A stretch of 64,000 nt of DNA, taken from the NCBI GenBank assembly GCA_028673005.1, contig CM054115.1, forward strand, positions 108,826,672 through 108,890,671. Direction: 5' to 3'. The notes under the pieces were generated by a model. It did not search any database. It had not been told where the DNA came from and was given only the letters and a program-made list of their open reading frames with translations. Each line of letters opens with the position of its first letter. The first letter of the stretch is position 1. Both the position numbers and the translations under genes were made by a program. This document shows positions 10,001-22,000 of this stretch, piece after piece. Source of the stretch: Tanypteryx hageni. Lineage: Eukaryota > Arthropoda > Insecta > Odonata > Petaluridae.

Positions 10001-13000
10001 AATAGCAATGAAAAATATTGGTGGAGAGGGGCGCTCGTACATATTTGGTGCTCAGGGAGCCAATACACCTTGAGCCAGTCCTGCACATCACCTAGTATTA
10101 ATAGTATTAATACTTACCATTTTAAAAACCTGCACACAAATCACTATAGTTGAACATAAGAAAAAAATGATTTAGACATTATAAGTGAGAGAGAGTCCTT
10201 TTTAACCAATGTACAGTAAGGTAAGCTGCTTTTTTTATTTTCCTTCTCAGTCATACTTCTTGAATGTTTACAGTTTATCTAGAGTTCACACCTTGGAGAA
10301 GAAAAGGAAAATAAATGGCGCAATATATATTGCACAAACTTTCTCATATACATTTGGTTGACTGTGTACACTTATAAAAGAAAAAGTTTATAAATCAAAG
10401 TTAACCATCATTTTTGAGTAAATCGAACTGTTTCAAAATATCTTAGAATAAAGTACCCTTAATTGTTGCCCAATATCGTTCATTTCTTCAGAGTATCTAT
10501 TTTGAATGGTATTATCCACAAATATATCATTCGATTAAGTTTAACCATAATAAGATTTGAGCGGACCGCGGCAGAGGCATGACGTCATAGGGCTTAGGTA
10601 TAGTAGCTTAGCATATATTGTAATGTCACTGGATGCCATATAGTGATTGTAGGAGATATATGGCTTATGTAGTATTATTTGTGACATCAGACTCTACTAC
10701 TGGATTGATTTTAATCAAATTCTCTGGAGCCATTTATGAGTAAATAAAATTTTTCTAAAAATCACCAAGAATAAACTACCCTTTATTATTGTGCGCTATC
10801 ATTTTTATGTAAGTGTCTACAAAAGATGATATATTGCACAAATATGAAATATCATTTGATTTTATGTATGTGTTTGGACCATAGAACAGCGAACAGACCG
10901 ACAGACAGATGGCATGGGGAAAACCACTTTTATGGACTCGGGGATATGTAAAACGTGTATTTCCATCAAAATCTCGAAGTTGAATTTTTTCACGATTACT
11001 ATACTTTCTCAATATACTACATATATAAGAAAGTAAAAAGGTACATAGCATACCATCTATGAATCTCTTTGATTTAAATACATTTTTGGCTGCTGAAACT
11101 GAACTACATTGAAGGTTGTTCCAATTGTACACAGGGAGAGAAATCATGCACAGATATGAAATCTTAACATTAGCTCTCGTTTATAAATGGGCTTGAAATA
11201 TTCATGCAAAATATAAGATAAAAGCCTTATTAATGAAAATTTAGAATCAGTAGGCAAAATTTCTATGCCTAAGATAAGCGATTGAAATTGAAACTACTGC
11301 ATAGTGCTGCAATCCCAATGTTGGAACTTTTTCCTTCAAATGTTTAATAAGCATTACGAGTTGAGTAGAAATTTTTTTTTATTCATAACAATTAAAATAT
11401 ATTTCAAATTAACCAACATGGTATAACTTCTCATGCAATGGAAATTAATTTTGGATGTGGAAACATAAATCTTTCAATTTTTATTTTTAAGAAACTTAAA
11501 ATAATGCTGCATACATAATAGAATGCAAAAAACATACTTGATAAACAGCCATTATAATCTTCATATTTCTCAAAGCGGGAATCATTTGTTACAAGGCCAC
11601 CAACTTGCAATTCATTGGTTCCAACCCCTGGCATCAAAGGAAACGTAGTTGCAGGCAGTGGTGATAGTAATACTGGCTCTCGATCAATCTATACAACATA
11701 AATGAAAAACCAAATCTTAAAAATAATTAAATTTTTACAGCAACTGTTGGGCACAAACTATTGATCAGGAACTTTTTGTTTGTATGTATGTATTTTTGGC
11801 TCATTAACCTCTTGGATTATTATAGCCAATTGATCAGGAACCTCATCTAAATTTCCTTGGAATATTATTTTATAGCTAAAGGAAATTAAAATTTGATATC
11901 ATATGGAAGAAAATTTTAATAAAAATTGAAGCACATTTAACACTTTCACCTTGAATAAATTCTGCACCTCAGGCCCCACATCTTGCAATTAAAATCGAAC
12001 ATTTTCAAAAATTCGAAGTCATTTTATTAAAAGCCTATTATTTGTTCAAAGCTTATATACATTAGCAATATTTATAAATAAAATTCTTAGGTATTAATCT
12101 AACTGAAACTTTTTACTGGTCAAAATATATCGAATATCTAGCCAATAAATTACATACATACATTTATATGCTAAAAACTTATATCAGTCGGTCTCCTCAA
12201 ATGTGACTCTACAAATTTACTATGCGTATTTTTACTCCCAAATTTGATATGGCATAATTTTTTGGGTCAGATCCTGCCATATGGACCACATCTTCAGACT
12301 ACAGAAAAGAGCTATTAGAGCAATTGCTGGTGTAAATAACCTATCCTAATGTAAACCATACTTCAACACTTACAGTACTCTCCCTCTTCCATGCATACTG
12401 GTTCTCAAAGCAGCAATATTTGTAAAAACCCATTCTCATCTATTCAGTCTTATTAGACAAGAACACTGCTATTCTACTCACCATAATCTTAACATACATA
12501 ATGTAAGATATAATCTAAAAATATCTGATAAAAGTCCATATCTTACAGTAACCCTATTATGTAATAAACTAGCTTTAAGTACCTGGCATTGCTTGGGCTT
12601 CTAATAACAGTTTTAGAAACTTAGAGCATCGCAATTTCAGAAAATTTTAAAATCAAACTACGATATTATGATTAATTCATTTTGTTTATTCTTTTAATTC
12701 ACATAAGTTAAAGAAAACAAATCGATATATGAGGACCCGCTGTATATCCATCTGTCTGTATGTGCGGGGTGGTTGTCAGGGTTCCCGGGTACCCTATGTT
12801 ACCCGTAGGGTCATAGGAAGTCACTTTTCAAAGTTGGTCCCGATAGGTCCAAGGGTGTGGGAATGTATAGGGAACAGACACACAAACAGACATTCAATTT
12901 TATATATTAGATTACCTACTGACATAAAATCCATAAATAATATAAAGCAGTTTAAAACCACAGTTTAAAAGTATTTATTGAACACTTTATATAACTCAGT

Positions 13001-16000
13001 GGTTGAATACCTTAATGGAAAGAAATTGTATTTGTAACTTGTTTCTTAATTTATTGTGTATATCTGTGATTTTATGTATGTATTCTCTTTGACATGTCCT
13101 ATGTTTGTACTAGACCTCCTGGCCCAATAAATAATAATAAAGTATAGTAGTTACTTTGTATCGTTTATCATTACCAATGTAACCAAAAAAAGATAAAAAT
13201 AAAGAATTCTTGAATTTTTCTCATGCTTCGCTTGTCTTTAGTGAGCTATGTGGGTAGTAAAAATAAATAAATAAATAAAATAAAATAAAAATCTATAGTA
13301 CCGTCCTCTTGAGCAGTGAAGAGGGGAGATGAGTGGAAGGGAGCGTGGAAACTGTCTATCTTTCTGGCGAGCTATCTTTCAATCGGAATTAAAATTTAAA
13401 ACTCCTTAACCGTAAATTTACCCAGAGGGCACTCACACGTCAATAAGAAATAAGGAAAATTAAAATTATACTTACAAGTTTGCAGGACGATGATGGCCTA
13501 CAGGGACCTGTTGTCAAAAACTAGCCTAAAAAAAGAAAAAGAAAACACACACGCACAAGCACTCTGGAAATCTCTAGATACGTATTTCGGGAGCTATGCT
13601 CCCATCTTCAGTAGCTGAAGTCGTATGAATTGTTTGTGTTTGGTCTTGTGTATTTATGTGTTCCGGGTAAAAGTGAAAGGAGGGCAGAGGGGTGGGGGAA
13701 TTCTTAACGGTTAGCGAGTAGAGGGGTGAGTAAGGGATAGGTCCGCGGTCGTTATTCATAACCGTCTCTTTGAATTTGTTAATGAAAATACTCTCGTAAG
13801 CGTCTAGTTTCCAGTCGGTTTGTGTTGATTTTAAGAGAGACATGTTTTCGATTTTAATTGGGTGATTGTTTTCCTGTATGTGTATTGCGACGCTAGACCT
13901 GTTAAATCTATTGTGTTTGAAGTGTGCAAGGTGTTCTTTGAACCTGGTTTCTAGCTTCCGTTTAGTTTGCCCTATGTAGACTTTCTCGCAGTCTGTGCAA
14001 GCGATTTTGTATATGCCGGATCTTTGTAGAGTCGGGATCGTGTCTTTTGGATTGTGTAGTAAGCTGGAGAGTTTGTTTTCATTCACAGGTACTGCTTTAA
14101 GGTTCTGTTTTGAGAAGATGTTTGATAAACCGTTTGTGATGCCTGGGACGAAGGGGATTTTTACGTATTTTGGTTTTTTGGGGGGCGTGCTTGTGAGAGT
14201 AATCTGTTTTTTCAAAGAAAGACTGCGCTTGTGTTTGTGTAAAATATTCTCTATCATCCTTTCACTTTTACCCGGAACACATAAATACACAAGACCAAAC
14301 ACAAACAATTCATACGACTTCAGCTACTGAAGATGGGAGCATAGCTCCCGAAATACGTATCTAGAGATTTCCAGAGTGCTTGTGCGTGTGTGTTTTCTTT
14401 TTCTTTTTTTAGGCTAGTTTTTGACAACAGGTCCCTGTAGGCCATCATCGTCCTGCAAACTTGTAAGTATAATTTTAATTTTCCTTATTTCTTATTGACG
14501 TGTGAGTGCCCTCTGGGTAAATTTACGGTTAAGGAGTTTTAAATTTTAATTCCAATCTGTACACCGTAGTCTCCATTTCCCTTTTTTAATATCTTTCAAT
14601 CGGCATTTGTTTTTTTCCAAATTGGTACCTTTTATTCCTCCATCATATGGTAGGATAATCAACAACAGCTCTGATGAAATGTGATATTAGGTAGGCTCCC
14701 TCCACTCCTGGGTGAAACAACCAACTCTCACTCTCGCTTCTTACTAACATGGAGCATTATATAAGGGAGCAAGGCCATTCGAGAGCATTTTTCGGGAGGT
14801 GATTTTAGAAATATTTCTCCCAAGTTGATGGTCCACTTTGAATTTGTTTATGAGTTATTTTGCAAAAACTATTTTTTTAAATAACTCATAAATCAGGCAA
14901 ATAAAAAAATCAATTTTTATGAAAAATATCACTTCATTAAATTAAACAAGTGATTCAAATGATTAAACAAAAAAAAAATTTAATTAATGATTTTCTCTTT
15001 GCATTGCCAAACTGATGAGCATGACCTATATAGAGTCTGTGAAGAAATGGCTCAGTGGAGTAGATTGTGGTGAAGATGGTTACTGCCTGCTCCCTAAACC
15101 GTGACACTGGGGTCGTATGTTCAAGTTCTGGTGCTGGTAATTTTTTTAATGTAAATTTTTTTACCCAACTAATGTTGTACATTAATTTATATTAATAAAG
15201 ATTAAAATACAACATTAGTTTGACCAGTTAAAAACGTTGAAAATGCTGTTTTCAGCATTTGGATGACTTCAAACCTTCAAATATTAAAAAGCTGAAAATT
15301 GCTTCTTCAACGTTTTTAACTACCAAAACTAATGTTGTATTTTAATTTTTAATAATACAAATTAATGTAAAACATAAGTTGGATAAAAAAATTACTAGCA
15401 ACAGGATTTGAATCCCAATGTCAAGGCTTGGGAGGCTTGGGGAGCGCACACTAGCACCCAGCAGTTATCTCGAGTCTGTGAGTCATTCCTGTGACAATGC
15501 CAAGCATGCATTAGAGCCGATGGAGGTCATTTTGAGCACCTGCTATAGGGGATTCTCGGAAAAAGGGATATTACTTCTTCCCTGAGAGGTAAATATCTGT
15601 TTTCAGTCATTATTCCATTTTAAGGAACATTTTTCAGATTCCGCACTTTGGCATTTCTTATAATCAAGGCCATGTCAAATTTAAATTTGATTCCATGTTA
15701 AATTCGATCATATTTGTAGTCTCAATGTTATTTAAGTATCATTTTTGAACTTATTATGAAATACTATTCTTAAGTAATGTTATTAAATCGCACAAGAAGT
15801 GATTTCTTACTTGGTGCACACAACTCCCAATGCAATTCCTCTTGAACTAATCCACTTAGAAAGTTGGTTGATCCATTTTGGGAAAGGTCGTGTAGAAGAA
15901 TTTTGCTAACCACTTGTTTTTGCATATCTCAATAAATAAACAAGATACTGTTGAAAAGATTTCTCTGACTTACAATGCATGACAGAGGGAGCTACACAGG

Positions 16001-19000
16001 AACAGAAGATGGTTTTCATAGATTTAGGATTGAATCAAATGTATCAATACACACTAGGTAAATTCAAGAATGTTGTTGTATTACACCTCAAAAACTAGGG
16101 ACGGCTTATACATGAAATTTACGAAAAACCAAAATTTTCATTAAAAAGGTTGAGGGTCACCTATATACAAGATCAACATATGCATGAGTTAGCAATATTT
16201 CAGTTATTAGAAGAGATTTTTGTAAAAATGTGTATATCATAGTGTAATTATTTTATAAAATTTTTACACTGTGCAATATTTTTAAACACTCTCCTGGATG
16301 CACTTGTGGCTTTCTTGTGCAAATTTTGCAAAAAAACTTTCTTTTAAACCAGTGGCAGAGCAAGGGGGGAGCAGAGGGGATAGTTGACCCTGGGCACAAG
16401 ACTGAAAGGCTGCATACTCATGGACCAAAAATTAATGCTTCTGTTTATAAACCATAATAATATTATAATATATGCTGAATTAAAATGCTAGTAAAGTATG
16501 TTTGGGTTTCTATTGCATTTCTCACATTACATTGGTCTGGAAAATTGTACAGGGAACAAAGGGAGGGGACTTGCCTCCAGGCAAAGGAGAACCTAGCTAT
16601 GCCACTGTTTTATATGTACCAATCTTTATCTTTCTATCTGAACGAATAACTCAGTCCATGAAATTACTGTTCTTATTTGCATAAATAAAATTTGGACATC
16701 CATTGAGACATTCTTCAGCATTTGAGCTTGTTGGTCAACCATGCTTTCAGGAGACATTTCTCACCTCTGATACAAGCTGTTTTATTATATTTGTTCTATA
16801 TTTTTTGTGGCTGCCTGTATCTTTCTGTCGATGAACTTTCTCTTCATTGTAAAGTATGAAACTGCTCACTACAGAAACATCTAAAAGCCAGAAGAAAAGC
16901 TTCCTCCACCACTTAATAGAATTGCGAGTAAATGATTAACTTGGACATAGTGGTTTGCTTTGTCAACTCCTCCCATATTTTAAATGTAATCTACTATTAC
17001 AGTGGGTATTTTTTACTTCTTCTATGATATTTCTCTTTATTTGTCTGTGACTTATTTGTGTGGTAATGTTGTGCCATGTGCTCAATATTACCACGAGTCT
17101 CATCTTTCCACATCAACATATTTTTGTAATCATTTCTCCTGCAAGCAACAACTACATGCTTTTTCAATTTCATGCCACACCTTTTCCTTACAGACTCTGG
17201 CAAACCTTTTTTACTGGGAAATACTGTCCCTGTTATGTGGTATCCAATTTTCAGAAGTTCAACTGCAACTTTATATCATGTTTAAAATCTGTCAGTGAAA
17301 ATATGGTGTCCAGTTGCATTATTTGTGAACCATAATAGTTTGTCACAGAGATGTAAGAAAAGCTATATTAGGTGCCCAAATGTAAGGATCTAGAGCAAAA
17401 ATGCACCCTGTTGCTAAATCTGCAAGTACAAATACTCTCCATACATAGTCTCCATTTTATTGGCATTTGTGTGTTATAGCATATGAATATTCTCCTACCT
17501 CTGTATCCAACAATAATTTTGTTCACAGATGCATTTTACCCAGGCACAATGAATTCTCTAAATTTAGAATCAAGTTCAGAAGTGGAAACAAGTCAAATTG
17601 CTTTGGAATAAATTTCACTTTTAAAAAGAATACACTTTAATATGACCTAGGTTTCATTGCACAGCAACACAGGTACAGAATTATACAATCAATGCAATGA
17701 AACCTATGTCATATTAAAGTGTGTTATTTTATAAAGTAAAATTTACTTTACTTGTCTTGTTTCTTCTTCTGAAATGGAAAATTTTCATGTAGTTGAGAGT
17801 AAAGTGATTACTTTAATTAGAATTGAGTTATTAAACTACATTCTGAATTTTTGAATTTCTTGCACATAGCCCTGTATGAAGAGCAATTGATGGTGGATAC
17901 ATGTTGCATCAAAAAAATAAAGTGATCATGATGAAAAATATCCTTATAAAACAGACACTTATTTGTCCAGTCTTTGCTGAAATAATCCTACATATCCAGC
18001 TAAGGTTTCATAGCCATGTTCAAAATAACCCCATGACTTACTGCCTCAAAAATTTAACAGCTCTTCACCCTAACATCATCATAGCATTTAAAGCTTCCTT
18101 ACAACTTGGCATCTGTTATATTGATTTTGCATAAGATTTTAACACTGCAGACCCAGGGTCAGCAACCTACGGCCTGAGGACACTTCATGCAACCTGTGAA
18201 GCTATAATGAAAAATAGGCTGATAAAATTTAACCTAGATAATTTCACATTTTTTCAGTGAAATCATGGTCTCAAAACATTTTCTGATGAAGTTTTAATGC
18301 TACTAAAATATTTAAACTCAATGTTATCTACAATGAAACCACACCTCAAGGTAATTAATGATATAAATACTAATCCAGCATGCCAAAGCTCTCATAATCC
18401 AGCCCTCTGAAGCACTGACAACTATGAATCAGGTCTGCCATACAGAAAAGGTTGCCGACCCCTGCTGTAGATAATAGGCTTCTCCTTCACAAACTCTGGA
18501 ATAGATAAAATATTCATGGCCATTGCTAACTTCCTCAGCTCTATAATGCATCATGTTTTAATTGATGGCAATTTGTCTTCATTCATAAATATAAACTCTG
18601 AGGTCCCACAGGGTACCATTAATTACAGCATTACAGTAATTACAGACCATTCACGCAGCATACTCTTGTATGCAGCCAATTGCAAAATATTCAGATAAGT
18701 AGATAATACAGATGATACTCAATGCATAAAAATGCCACTGAACTCCCTCTCCACCTGACACTCCCTGTGAAACATGAAAAAACCTTGCTAAATGCAAAAG
18801 TTTGACATTAATGCTATCTCCTATACCTTCCACATACAAACTGCTAGACTAAACCATCCTCTCTGTTCTCTATCAGAATGGATCTTAGCATGACCTTTAA
18901 CTATAAACTAACTTTCTTCATTCGCATCTAAAAATATTTAATATCCAAGGTCATGCCCCTGCTAGATCTAAACCGTTTCACTGAAATTGATGATCCTCAT

Positions 19001-22000
19001 GAACTCAAATCATTTTATACAGGCTTTGTCTTTCCAGTTGTCCATTGTTATCCAATCTGTGCTTGTGCTGCTACTCCTCACCTTAAAAGTAATGACTGCA
19101 TCCTTCATCATAGCAATCATTCGTAATACATTCCCCTCTTTCCCCTACTGGGCATCACACCCTTTCCCCTCCACCAAAGAAACCCTGATCTTAACTTTCT
19201 CTACTCAATTATCAGTGGCCACCTCAGGTCACCCAAGCTAACTTCTTATTTCATTCTTTGAATTCCATCTCATCCAACTCCTCTTTTACGCCTTTTCCAC
19301 ATTTCTTGATTTTTGCCTTTCTATCTCATAACACTCACTCTTCTTTCATATCGCTTCTTCCTATAACACACTCATAGCTAATAACCCAACCATATTTTTT
19401 TCATGCCTGAATCAAGTTTTAGGTTCTCACTGTCCAAATCCTAGTTTATTTTTCACTTTTATTTTTTATTCTTTATTTTTGATTTAATTGTTATAATATT
19501 CAATGTTATCTACTTTTTTAATTGTTATATTTCAAGCACTTTTAAAATAATTTGTTTTCACTTTGTCTGTCCATCTGTGAGCAAAGTTTTGAAGTAAAGA
19601 GAAGAGCTGAGAAGCTAAGATTTTTAGAATAGTTTTGGCTGGTAAGAGACACAAACCCCATTGATTTGGGGTCAATCCATTAGTATGTTTGCTTTTAGCA
19701 GGATTAAAAAATCCTGTTATGAACTATCTACTCAGGTCCATTACTATGATAAAGTTCTGTCTGCAAGTATTCAACATGGATGAAACTGGGTTATTTTGGG
19801 AAAGAACGTCATCCAGAACTTATGCATACCTGTCCCAGCATCATGTTCACATCTCATCATAATCATCGCTTAAATGCAATTTTTAGGATTTGGATTTCAA
19901 TGCAATGTTATTCTTATTGGAAAATTATATTATATTACAATATATGTTTGGTTTCCTAGTGATTTTATGTAAGTTTCTTAAGAGGAAAATGTCAATAATT
20001 ATTTAAAGCTAATTTCTGTTTTGTGTTTCATCAAATTTTAAGGGAATTGCACATTAAAAACAGAAATTTTGTCTCACTGAATTTATACAGATAGGCAAAG
20101 TGAATGACAAAGCCCTTATTTTATGAAAATATTATTACACTAAAATAACATTAGGACTTACAAGAAGAACACCATTTTCATTGGTTCTTTGATAAAACAC
20201 AGAATGTCGTGCACCATTCAAGAAGTTGCGGTCAGTTATGATGGCTCCATAAGCAGAACTTTCTCCTTCTCGATCTTCTTCAAAAATAAGGTGACCTTCA
20301 CTAGTGAGTGCCACAAGTAAATAGTAGCTCCTCCTTTAAAATTAAATGAGAGTAGAAATTTTTAAAAAATATGACATTTTTAAATAGAAAGAGTAACAAA
20401 CTTATAGGTATTTGGATTTATCTTTAAAATATGAATATAAACATGGAATAACTATTTAATGCTTCAAAACCATGTTTCCCACTTGTTATTGTATCATGAT
20501 GGCCAAAACCAGCTAGGGCTTGGTAGAAATCAACATCAAAAATTTTTAATAGCAAATTTTAACAAATAAAGCAACCTCTGTCATTATGCCAGCATTTGAT
20601 ATTTTACTGATTTTAAAAAATATTTGTATATTATAAGCACAACATATATTTTTTAGAGAGTATGTAGCCTCTGTTAGCACAGGGCCCGGTGCAGTTACAC
20701 CAATGGTACCACCATCAAGCCAGCCTCGGTGCTGGCACCATTCCTAATGCAGCAGGCTAGGGTGGATTTTATATCCTAGGTCAGGAGTCTCCAAACTACG
20801 GCCCGCAGGCCACATCCCGCCCATGCAGTGATTTCATCCGACCCGCCTTATCAGCAAGAGTATTCATTAGATATCATTTATTTATTTATTTCTCATTGCT
20901 TTTTTGCCTTTGTTTACCTTTCACCCAGTTACAGAAACAGAACCCTATTATGCAAGCACTTATTTTCAATATTTTGCTATGAGAAATGCTGGCACATAAG
21001 CTTTGTCATGAACTTTATTGTAATCCATTATGGCACCTACTCATATTCTTATAGGAGCTCTTTTTCATAGCATGGGAAAGGGACATTTATATCATAAACA
21101 CAATGTTCACCAAAAACTGAATGTCTGTATTTAAATGTATCATAAATTTTTACTTCCATTACATTAGGTAACATGCTTTCACATACCACTTATTCTGTGT
21201 TTTTCATTTATATCCAAGGGATAAAATGAAATTAACTGGGATGAAAGGTAAAAATTAAGCATGTGTTTATTAGGTATAAATGGGATGCCTGAATTACTTA
21301 GGAGTTACATTTTAAAATGTTTTTAAAAAAATAAGGTTGTGTTATCTATCAGTAAAACCACACTAAATGGAAAATTCCCAATGCGCTAAACAAAAATTAA
21401 CAAAATATGAAAATCACAAAAACAAAAATCACTAACATGCAAAATGAAAATTTTAGAAAATATGCAAATCATGTTAACGAAAAATTCCTATCATGCTAAA
21501 CAAGGGATAGGTGTACTGCTTTACATATATACCTTGGGATACAGCAGAAAATGTCTGTGGAGACACATCATATAGTGCAAACACACTGATCTTATAATTA
21601 GTCTGAGTAAAAAATATGGTCAGAATCAACCATGTATGTTTTAAGATGATAAGTCAATGAAAAGAGTATCTTCGATAAATAAATACACACAATGTTATGT
21701 CACATATATTTTAAGTATAGAATTTTATGGCAAATGTTTTTATGATTCTTTCAAAAACATTATAGCCAATTATAAAATATCTTACTTATTTTCAGTCTGC
21801 AGGAGAAGAAGAACAGTATTCATATGGCGAAGTTCATTGCTCGAAAATGCCAGTTGAACTTTAACATGTTTGACTGGTCCTTCCAGTTGAAATTTTCTTT
21901 GAAGTACTGATTCACCTCCAAAGTCAGCACCCTTTTCTGTAAGTGTAACACCTACTATCACTTTCAAATCAACAAAAAGGTATAAAAAATATTGCATAAG

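Larger units (their letters stand above)
7039..11537 (-). other. Intron 15, residual sequence
   Basis: Apart from the elements listed separately (7.3-7.7, 8.4-8.8, 8.83-10.08, 10.4-11.0 kb), the stretches 7040-7325, 7691-8380, 10092-10380 and 11036-11537 are AT-rich. They hold no coding signal, only a short CA run near 7700. Confidence 0.6.
13387..14589 (-). mobile_element. Penelope-like element, 5'-truncated, with inverted arms
   Basis: Flanked by a 14-bp target duplication TATCTTTCAATCGG (13373-13386 and 14590-14603). Two almost identical inverted arms of 295 bp (13387-13681 and 14257-14551) enclose about 575 bp coding for a GIY-YIG endonuclease; the upstream reverse transcriptase is missing. 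The right side has 38 bp beyond the arm. Truncated bodies joined to an inverted terminal repeat are characteristic of Penelope-like retroelements. Near identity of the arms suggests recent insertion. Confidence 0.88.
11689..20161 (-). other. Intron 14, residual sequence
   Basis: The largest intron (8473 bp). Unassigned parts are 11689-12180, 13140-13372, 14604-15000, 15475-16341, 17745-17950, 19230-19740 and 19840-20161. They are AT-rich with no host coding potential; 13262-13290 is a short (TAAA)n run. Everything else is transposon-derived and listed separately. Confidence 0.6.
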
